Source of the DNA: Hexactinellida sp. DTS-2022
Lineage: Eukaryota; Porifera; Hexactinellida
Assembly (NCBI GenBank): GCA_028753945.1
Contig: JAPNXP010000002.1
Coordinates: forward strand, 744,001-808,000
Direction: 5' to 3'
Length of the DNA: 64,000 nt
Made by a program: the position numbers and the translations under genes. This document shows positions 54,124 to 64,000 of this stretch, in pieces. Below the pieces are notes generated by a model. The model did not search any database. It was not told where the DNA came from and saw only the letters and a list, made by a program, of their open reading frames with translations. Each line of letters opens with the position of its first letter. Within the stretch, counting starts at the first letter, position 1.

Positions 54124-55527
54124 ATGGCTAATGAAAATACAGCAGTAGAGATGGCTGAGATACACGTAACAACAATATCGAACGAATCTACTGATATTGT
54201 AGACCCTCCTCAGGCTGCAACGAATGATAGTCCCGTGTCCGCATATAGCGGCGATAAGGAGGCCTCAGCTAGTTTGATGCGAAGAAAACGCGCCTGGACC
54301 AGATACGGCCGGCGAGACATCGGGAAATCCGCTAAAAAACTTTCTGACGAATGGTGGGAGGGCAAACAGCCTCTTGTTATCAAAGATAAGGTGGTCCCTG
54401 TTTTCATAATGAAATGGTTCCTATTCCTCAAGTTTGAGGAGCCGCCTAAGCACATAAGGTTTCTACAACAGTCGGCTTGGGCCTGGAGACCCAGACTCAA
54501 TTTCTGGTGTGTGTTCCCTATCCTGTTAGCTACCTGTATATTCTTCATTGCTTTCGGCATTCCAATGGTGTACTTCTTGGTAACGGGAGTATTCACGTTC
54601 GGCACTGACTACACACATTGTGTCACAACAAACTCTTCTAGCGAACTGAAAACCGCGATTTCGGCAATGCTGTCTCAGAGCTCATCAATTAATCCTTGTG
54701 TTTCTCCTGTTAATTTCACCGCCGCTAACCTCACTACCTGTGAGCAGTACTTATCTGCCATCCCCCGTTGTGTTCTGGCCACCGTTAGAATAAACTACCC
54801 TTGTGTGTGTTCTGTGGAAATCCAGGTTGATCGGCCGCTCCCCCCACCCGTGTTCCTATTCTACGAACTGAGCAACTTCTATATAAGCCACAGGAGATTC
54901 ACTCAGTCCTGGTTCGGATTTCATTTTCTCAACCAGAGGTTTACTGATGTTGACCGTTCTTGCGCTGCCTATTCAAAAGACGCTAATGGATCTACATACT
55001 TTCCCTGCGGTATGGTAACCAACGCGTTTTTTAACGACACAATCAATCCACTTAATTTTGATATCACCAAAAGTGGCATTACTTTTCCACGCTATGTTGG
55101 CAATAAATTTGTGGAACCATCAACAGCTACACAGCAAAAAATAATAAATGCTACATCTTTCCCTGCCGCCTGGCCCTACCCAGTGTACGACCTCCCTGGA
55201 GGGATGGAGAATGAAGACTTTATGGTTTGGCATTCCACGTCTGCTTTCCCTAACTTCAGAAAACTCTACGGAGTCATTAATGGTACAATTACTGCACAGA
55301 CTTATATGTTTAGAATTACATACAATTTCCCCGTAACGTCTGTAGGTGCCAGTAAGTTTATATCTATAGCAACTACTGCTTGGATGGGCGGACAGCCTAG
55401 CGGGTTTCTATCTTACGCTTACCTCGTATTCGGTATTTTCATTGCACTGGCTACGCTACTTATTGTAGTGATTCATTTCCCATTGAAGCACGTCAATAGG
55501 AAAAGCTATTTAAAACAGCCGTATTAA
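54124..55527 (+). CDS. TMEM30A: CDC50/TMEM30 family, P4-ATPase lipid flippase subunit, 467 aa
   Basis: Partners P4-ATPases for ER exit and phospholipid flipping. The N-terminal ~120 residues are cytosolic and charged and longer than usual. The first membrane helix is at ~128-153 (FPILLATCIFFIAFGIPMVY), followed by a large lumenal domain with several N-x-S/T sites and Cys residues, including 'FYISHRRFTQSWF', 'CGMVTNAFFNDT' (family CG.IANS.FNDT), 'MENEDFMVWHSTSAFPNFRK' (family E.F.VWMR.A..P.FRKLY) and 'YMFRITYNFPVTS'. The second helix is at ~430-455 (YLVFGIFIALATLLIVVI). Length is about 100 more than typical animal members, mostly at the N-terminus. Intronless. Which of TMEM30A/B/C it matches cannot be told. 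Confidence 0.94.
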   Translation: MANENTAVEMAEIHVTTISNESTDIVDPPQAATNDSPVSAYSGDKEASASLMRRKRAWTRYGRRDIGKSAKKLSDEWWEGKQPLVIKDKVVPVFIMKWFLFLKFEEPPKHIRFLQQSAWAWRPRLNFWCVFPILLATCIFFIAFGIPMVYFLVTGVFTFGTDYTHCVTTNSSSELKTAISAMLSQSSSINPCVSPVNFTAANLTTCEQYLSAIPRCVLATVRINYPCVCSVEIQVDRPLPPPVFLFYELSNFYISHRRFTQSWFGFHFLNQRFTDVDRSCAAYSKDANGSTYFPCGMVTNAFFNDTINPLNFDITKSGITFPRYVGNKFVEPSTATQQKIINATSFPAAWPYPVYDLPGGMENEDFMVWHSTSAFPNFRKLYGVINGTITAQTYMFRITYNFPVTSVGASKFISIATTAWMGGQPSGFLSYAYLVFGIFIALATLLIVVIHFPLKHVNRKSYLKQPY

Positions 55528-56176
55528 TATTAATGTTTTCAGGTGCATATTTCGTGTGTTTGTATTTTGTAGTATTTACCCATATTTAGCTGTCCTATTT
55601 ATCAATTAGTATTTTCTTTTGGATTATCATGTATTTTAATTATGCACGCATGTTCAATATTTATTCAAGTTTTGTATATAATCTAACGCATTATTTATTA
55701 GGGATAAAATGTACCCGATTAGCATTTATTTTGTCTATTCTTTATTGAGTGCTTAAAATTTATCAACTATATTCGTGAAAATCAATTTTGAACGCACAAA
55801 TTGGGAACCATCAGTTTGCTAAACCAACTATCTTCGTAATTAATCTCTATATGGTCTAGACAAACTGGTCTAGGAAATGTGGCTATTTCCCAGAAATATA
55901 TTATATTATAAAAGGATTTTAATTAAAATAACATTAGAGTGTTACAAAGTTTAATGAATACTTGCTAAAGTTATCAGGCCATGTTTATATGTTTTTGACG
56001 ATAAATGGATCTCTATTTTTCTATATAAATATAATTGAATCTGTTATCATCAACTTTGCTCTCTCTTGATTCTATCTCTTGTACCATACTGTGTGGGATC
56101 ATGGGAACTGCTATTTACACGTTACATTGATTAGCCAAAATAAACTGACAAACATGCTAATTAGCTAATTTTATTA

Positions 56177-56365
56177 CAGTCGACTCGACTCCGCTTAATA
56201 GCCAACGGTTAATAGATTTATCTGCTTAATCGGGTCAAACTTTATCCGGATTTATAGGACGGAATGACATTTTGGCTTAAAATATTTTTCGGTTAATAGA
56301 TTTCTCCGCTTAATCGGGTCAAAGCAACCTGGTCCCGAGGTGACTCTATTAAGCGGAGTCGGCTG
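56177..56365. mobile_element. TIR element, family E
   Basis: 'CAGTCGACTCGACTCCGCTT' left (a duplicated CGACT), 'ATTAAGCGGAGTCGGCTG' right, TA on both sides. Confidence 0.9.
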
Positions 56366-56387
56366 TATATGTTTATGTAAACAATTA

Positions 56388-56655
56388 CAGTCAACTCCCG
56401 TTATAACCAAGTCGGATATAACGAAGTAAGTACCTGCTTATAACGAAGTCATTCAATGGTCAGCAAATCATTCTATCTTATTACATTATAAAAACTTCGG
56501 TTACAACGAAATGGATATAACGAAACTCCCCTTATAACGAAGTCATTTAAATCCCATATAGTCTCTAATCTATTAATTTTTACTCCGGTTATAACTCCGC
56601 ATATAACGAAATGAAACTACGGTCCCGAGCATTTCGTTATAACGGGAGTTGACTG
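56388..56655. mobile_element. TIR element, family A, long copy
   Basis: 'CAGTCAACTCCCGTTATAAC' left, 'CGTTATAACGGGAGTTGACT'+G right, TA flanks. Inside, 'TATAACGAA' occurs repeatedly. Confidence 0.9.
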
Positions 56656-56856
56656 TATATGAAAAATCCTGTAATTTATTTATTGTCACCTTTACTGAGA
56701 TATGAATTGATTGAATTGAATTAATACAACTTACTTACCGGTAGGACAGATATCCCTCGAAAATAACAAAAATTTATTATAATCGTTTATTAATTATTGA
56801 ACTGCAAAGTAATTTATTTAGTTAACCACAGACTGAATAGATAATGGGAATATTAA

Positions 56857-59427
<2,571 letters not shown>

Positions 59428-59643
59428 CCAGAATGAGAGAAAGGTATGTATTTATATATTGTTTAATTTAAAGGTTTATTTACTTTGTTGTTTTGCAATT
59501 TTGCTTGCTTGCAGTGTAAATGTACAAAGTAAAATTTCCATTTTTACAATGACTCATAATTAAATTCACCAATTTCCCTATTTCTTCTCTATCCATATAA
59601 TTCAAACAGTACAACTAAATTTAGTTATTTCTGGATTATTCCT

Positions 59644-60558
59644 ATGTCAGTGATTGGTTTATTCCCAGGTCAAGGTGCGCAATGTGTCGGCATGTTACGT
59701 CACTCCCTCTCCCTCCCTTCAGTGCAGTCCCTCTGTAAGCTAGCTTCGGACACTCTCGGTTACGACATAGCGGGTATGTGCATATCGGGGCCGCAGTACA
59801 AACTCAATCAAACCCGATTCTCTCAGCCTGCCACCCTATTGGCTTCCCTGTCTTCCTATCTGCTATTCGCGGATTCTAACACAGCAGTGCCTGCGGTAGT
59901 CGCGGGGTTTAGTGTGGGAGAGATTTCCGCGTTAGTCGTGTCCGGGGCCGTTTCGTATCGTGACGCGTTCTTATTCGTGAGAGAGAGAGCCGCGGCTATG
60001 CAGTTCGCATCGGTTGCTAGGTCCAGTGGAATGCTGTCTGTATCAGGCGTAAGTGTAGCGGTAGTACAGTCCGTACTGGATACGTATAACCGAGATAGGA
60101 ATGTGGGATTATCTGCGGTTATTGCCAGCTATCTGTCTGATAACACTTGTTCTGTCTCGGTCGCGAAGAGAGATACAACTGAGTTGTCTTGTAGGCTGAC
60201 AACTTCCGGAGCTCGCAGTGTTAAGCGTATTCCGGTCTCAGGCGGGTTCCATAGCCAATTCATGGCACCAGCCACTGACAGGATAAGGGAGATATCCGAG
60301 AAAATACAGATCACACTCCCTTCCATTCCCACCTATTCTAACTCTACAGCCCGGCCCTATGAGAGTGTGCGTGAGATCAGAGATTCCCTGGTGTCCCAAG
60401 TGACTCATCCTGTCCTGTGGCATGGGATAATGAATAGACTGCTTGAGTGCTATAGTAGCCCACGTGTAGTCGAGTTCGGCTATGGAAACCAGTTATTGTC
60501 CATTCTGGCAAGAATAGATAGAAAAGCATACAAACTCGCTACTCCAATCACCCCTTGA
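59644..60558 (+). CDS. MCAT: malonyl-CoA:ACP transacylase (FabD/MCAT), 304 aa
   Basis: Transfers malonyl groups to acyl carrier protein in type II (mitochondrial) fatty acid synthesis. Starts almost directly in the catalytic fold (SVIGLFPGQGAQCVGM). The nucleophile is Ser90 in 'GFSVGEISAL', which differs from the usual GHSLGE by Phe and Val. 'RERAAAMQFAS' supplies the malonyl-binding Arg, and the catalytic His is His203 in 'VSGGFHSQFM'. The C-terminus 'HPVLWHGIMNRLLE' and 'EFGYGNQLLSIL' fit the family. No mitochondrial presequence is visible, so either an upstream exon is missed (ATG 59644 lies 10 bases before a 3'-splice-like CAG) or targeting differs. Intronless as read, 216 bp after AMPK on the same strand. 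Confidence 0.93.
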   Translation: MSVIGLFPGQGAQCVGMLRHSLSLPSVQSLCKLASDTLGYDIAGMCISGPQYKLNQTRFSQPATLLASLSSYLLFADSNTAVPAVVAGFSVGEISALVVSGAVSYRDAFLFVRERAAAMQFASVARSSGMLSVSGVSVAVVQSVLDTYNRDRNVGLSAVIASYLSDNTCSVSVAKRDTTELSCRLTTSGARSVKRIPVSGGFHSQFMAPATDRIREISEKIQITLPSIPTYSNSTARPYESVREIRDSLVSQVTHPVLWHGIMNRLLECYSSPRVVEFGYGNQLLSILARIDRKAYKLATPITP

Positions 60559-61653
60559 GCAGAAGTGAACTTCCTTAAAGAGTAATCATTCTTATATCGC
60601 GGCTATTCTCACTTCTGAAAGCTATTTTTTGCGATTTCTGTTAGTTGACAGTTTCATTGAATCACGTATGCTCACGTCTTATGCTTATAAATTGAGATAA
60701 TTTCTAGGCTCTCTGCTAATATGTCATTAGTCTCAATTTGGTGTTTAAGTTTATTTGTGTTTTATTCGAAGTTCGGGAGATTAGTTTGCTTTGCCCTTTC
60801 AACTGATTTGTATTAGGTATGCATTTATTTAATCTGATCCTTGTACTAATAGGTGTACCTTATACCAGGAATTATATTATATTCAGTGCAATTTGTGCCT
60901 TGGTGAATTTATACAATTTTCAATTATAATTAAATAATTAAATTGAGTTTATTGAAATGATTTGCCTGAGATCACTAGTTGTTGAATACGTGATATTATA
61001 TTTACCACAATACTTATTGTATATTTAGGCCGTATTAATTTATAATTATACTATTTTATCTAATATTAATTGATAGTATTTTAAATATTTAACTTTATAC
61101 AGTGTGAATATACATCAACAAAATACTCAGAACTTTTCACTGTCAATACTTAAATGTTCATAATAATAGAAGATACTTATAAGGGTATTGTATTCCTGTA
61201 TACATATAGAGCGCTTTACGAGGCCATTTAAGAAATCCTGCATTTGTCCTAGCAATGTTTCGCTTGAGTATGCGCGAAAAGCGCAATTATCATCAATTGA
61301 CATTTCTTTCTTAAGATCGACTAATGAAGACATAAATCTATAAAACTCGTATTTATGTATTTATTTCATTTATAAATCTTATTATTTGTTTGTTTGTTGT
61401 TATTTGTTCTACTTTTGTAATGATTCTGTCAATTATAACCTATACAGCAGTAAATAAAAACAAACTATTAATAAACATTAATAATACAATATAGTATACC
61501 TTACGGATATACATAAATAAGTACTTTTGAAACACTTTTACCAGTTCCTTATACTGGCGTTTAAATTCGTTATTCCTACCAAAAATCATAATTTATGCCT
61601 TGTAGTTTAGCCTATGTTAGAATTTCTGCGGGAAGTTATTGCTAGACCCACAC
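60559..61653. other. AT-rich spacer
   Basis: Apart from the small antisense frame at 61127-61333 nothing is recognised. The region between that frame and the WIP gene is AT-rich. Confidence 0.4.
61127..61333 (-). CDS. small hypothetical ORF, 68 aa
   Basis: ATG-to-stop on the minus strand. The composition is protein-like (MSSLVDLKKEMSIDDNCAF; TLLGQMQDFLNGLVKRSIC), with balanced charge and few low-complexity runs, unlike nearby random frames. It could be a small gene, a terminal exon or chance. No family recognised. Confidence 0.3.
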   Translation of the reverse strand: MSSLVDLKKEMSIDDNCAFRAYSSETLLGQMQDFLNGLVKRSICIQEYNTLISIFYYYEHLSIDSEKF

Positions 61654-64000
61654 ATGGATAGAGACTTACAAAAAGCTATTTCGAAAGGAGCTAGACTCAA
61701 GAAAACCGTCACAAATGACAGAAGTGGCCCAACACTAGATGGTAAGGAATAAGGAATTAATTATATATTGTCAACACCTTTTGTAATTGTATAATTTCAT
61801 GCATTTTGAAGGTAATTGTTTGGCGAAGCCGGGTTTATATTGAAGGTGTTGGCTGATACTTAAGTAAACCAGGAAATTTATAGCGAATCTTCAGAAATTC
61901 ATTGCTAGTATTTGTTCAAGAATCGAATCCTACAAAATTAATGGATGTTTAATTGTATTCCATTACCAGTAATATATAATTCGCTCATCAAGTGTGAATA
62001 TTTTTAGCCCGCTAACTGCTACCACCCGACTGTATATTGAGCCATCAGGTTCAGTGAGACGGATGTATGACTTCAAATATTATATATAAGGCCGCACTTA
62101 ATATTACTATAGTATGTTCTGATAAATTTTAAAATGCAATGCGATCTAACTCCCATTCTCAGTTACCGAAATGCAGGTAGAGTTTCAATTCTTGCTAATG
62201 GAATTATAATATTTTATTGTATTACATTTATTAATAATACTTAAGTGAATACTTATACAGCATATTAGTGAAAAGACAGTGTTATTATCAAACTTCCTAT
62301 CTGATGATCTTTGCTATAAACTGAGAAAAACATTGATTAGAAAGAAATTGAGAATTATAAAAAGTTATCGTGAATAATCGCTTTGTAGTATTCTCTAAAT
62401 TTATCAGATATCTTATTGGAACTGTTTAAATCAGTGTTTTTAGCCTTTTAAGCAGTTACACCCTCTTGATATTCTAAAATAAACTCCCTTTTGCTTAATA
62501 TTAGCAACTGGCTGTTCACTAATTTATTTATTCACTGAAATGTATATTACGTTAGCTATAATTAGTATATTGTTTATCTATAATATATCCAACATTCAAA
62601 CTATAATAATCTTAAACTTTAATGACTCTTTTGTTGTTGTTGTTGCTATTGTTGTTGAGGCTGAGGCAGTCCCCCTGGTTTATACTACATATTTGTATTT
62701 ATGAGATTCATTACGATTAACTGTGTGTAGCTGGCAAGCCTAGCGGACCTAGCGGCCCTAGCGGAGGAGGCGGGGCTGGAGCGGGCATGGGAGGTCCGCT
62801 GTTTGCTAACAAAGGAATGCCGCAGTTGAGACCAACTGGACCCAGATCAGGTAACAAGTTGTAATATACTCCCGGTATAAACAAATCGGTATAACGAAAT
62901 ACCCGCTTATATCTACAGTGAACTCCCGTTATATCATATAACCAAGTCGGATATAATGAAACAACTGCTTATAACTAACTACAGTGAACTCCCGTTATAA
63001 CCAAGTCAGATATAACGAAATAACTGCTTCTAATGAAATGGAGATTTCCCCCAGAGCACTAAATACATTAATTATTATCCGCTTATAACGAATATCCGGA
63101 TATAACGAAGGGATTTACAGGTCCCAAGCACTTCGTTATAACGAGAGTTCACTGTATTAGTGACTATTGGTATTTAACAGCTGTTACAACTTGAGTGTCG
63201 CTGTAGATATAAGACCCAACGCGAGTGTCCCAGTTAAATCCAGCTCAGCTCTGCCCAGTGCAAACTCTGGCTTCGGTCCCAAGATATCGGCGCCTCCCTC
63301 CAGACCGCAGAACACATTCGGGAACGGTCCCATTCCCCCTCCCCCTCCCAGGGAGAACCCCGGCGTCAGGCCAGCCACGAGACCAGGTACTCACTTACTC
63401 CACATTACACTCTACAGTAGAACCTGCGTAATTCGATTCCATATAAGTTCGTCTTATTCCGACACAAATTTCCTATCCCAATGAGTGTCGCATATTTGAG
63501 ATTTCACTTTATAAACCGGAATTCCCCTTAATCCCACCCATTTTTCCTGTCCCAACGAGTGTCGGGTTAAACAGGTTCTACTGCATTCCTGAGTTACTGA
63601 GTCTATTTATAGCTTTCGGCGGTGCCCCTCGGGCCCCTGCCCCTGCCCCTGTTCCTGCCCCTGCCCCTGTTCCTGTTCCTGCGCTTTCCAACACGCGCCC
63701 GCCTCCGCCGCCCAACAGAGGCGTCCCCAACCCCTCAAAGCCCGCGCCGCCCTCTGGCTTCAAGGCTAACTCTGTCGCTACAACAAACGACGCTGCCACA
63801 ACCAAAGTTTCTCCTTTCGCCCGTCCCGGCGCCCCCGCCCCGCCCCCCAACTTCAGAGGCGGCGGCCCCCGGGCCCCGCCCCCCGAGCAGAAGAACTCGC
63901 CTCCGATCTCCTCTTTCTCGCGGCCCCCCAGCTTCAGCTCTGGCGCCGCCAACAGAACTTTCTCGACCGGAAGCTCCGCGGGGAAGATACCCACTCCCCC
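61654..64000 (+). CDS. WIPF: WASP-interacting protein (WIP/verprolin family), 3' end outside window
   Basis: Regulates WASP-driven actin assembly. Exons 61654-61741, 62731-62850, 63207-63386 and 63613-beyond 64000; every intron is phase 1. Exon 1 encodes the WH2 actin-binding motif (LQKAISKGARLKKTVTNDRS). Exon 2 gives the Gly-rich stretch and 'GGPLFANKGMPQLRPTG', the counterpart of GGLFQAGMPKLRSTA in WIP. Exons 3 and 4 are Pro-rich with profilin/SH3-type tracts (PIPPPPPREN, PAPAPVPAPAPVPVP, TRPPPPPNRG). In exon 3 the acceptor at 63206 is used because the one at 63180 leads straight to a stop. The WASP-binding C-terminus is not in the window. A short Pro-rich first exon before the WH2 could also be missed, because the frame is open upstream to a TAG acceptor at ~61620. 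Confidence 0.88.
62864..63154. mobile_element. family A TIR element with three staggered left ends (WIP intron 2)
   Basis: Left-end sequences recur at ~62864 (worn), 62916 and 62982 ('CAGTGAACTCCCGTTATA'); one right end, 'TATAACGAGAGTTCACTG', is at 63137-63154. This looks like nested or repeatedly truncated insertions. Confidence 0.8.
63415..63583. mobile_element. family C TIR element, tandem left halves (WIP intron 3)
   Basis: 'CAGTAGAACCTGCGTAATTC' left, 'GGGTTAAACAGGTTCTACTG' right. The inner half-unit 'AAACCGGAATTCCCCTTAAT' is also seen at 45080. Confidence 0.8.

Noticed and set aside
63578..63994. 138-codon Gly-rich minus-strand frame
   Set aside because: Complement of the Pro-rich WIP exon 4; GC-rich proline codons keep the opposite strand open.

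Overview
This is eukaryotic DNA, probably from an animal and plausibly an early-branching one. The genome is AT-rich, several genes carry spliceosomal GT-AG introns, and the standard genetic code fits with all three stops in use. The gene set includes HP1 with a chromoshadow domain, a WIP/verprolin protein, an NHL-repeat protein, AMPK alpha, CDC50/TMEM30, poly(A) polymerase, DDX19/Dbp5, BRX1, NatD, mitochondrial malonyl-CoA:ACP transacylase and the HSP60/HSP10 pair. A sponge or another non-bilaterian is my guess; no sequence here fixes the phylum.

Layout. 1-1030: 3' part of an NHL-repeat gene, then a degenerate tandem repeat. 2352-3316: unrecognised membrane-protein gene. 3837-16134: three head-to-tail intronless genes (661, 2094 and 1247 aa) built from about 15 copies of one degenerate module that looks like the first RecA domain of DEAD-box helicases; this is the most novel item. 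17546-18472: polyglutamine/coiled-coil/zinc-finger gene. 18500-21940: nest of inverted-repeat elements around the first copy of a duplicated unknown gene. 22404-32384: HSP60 in eight exons; its 4.9-kb fifth intron holds the second copy of the duplicated gene and an antisense intronless G-alpha-like pseudo-GTPase. 33140-34779: HSP10 in five tiny exons, the first coding only Met. 36082-36781: decayed membrane-gene fragment with a perfect 92-bp palindrome. 37313-39300: HP1 and NatD, both without coding introns. 40142-44788: DDX19/Dbp5 in five exons. 47371-49994: poly(A) polymerase in three exons. 52690-60558: BRX1, CDC50, AMPK alpha and MCAT, all on +. 61654-64000: 5' part of a WIP/verprolin gene.

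Most annotated genes are on the + strand. Introns and spacers are filled with short terminal-inverted-repeat elements. At least nine families can be told apart; most have ends of the CAGT(A/G)GAAC(C/T)-type beside TA dinucleotides (Tc1/mariner/pogo style), and others are hAT-like. Several are nested, one sits in a 5' splice site and one abuts a start codon.

Functionally, HSP60 and HSP10 form the mitochondrial chaperonin and MCAT also belongs to mitochondrial metabolism. Dbp5, poly(A) polymerase and BRX1 serve mRNA export, 3'-end formation and large-subunit ribosome assembly. HP1 and NatD act on chromatin. These genes do not look like one pathway; apart from the chaperonin pair, the only functional cluster suggested by position is the three-gene DEAD-like array.
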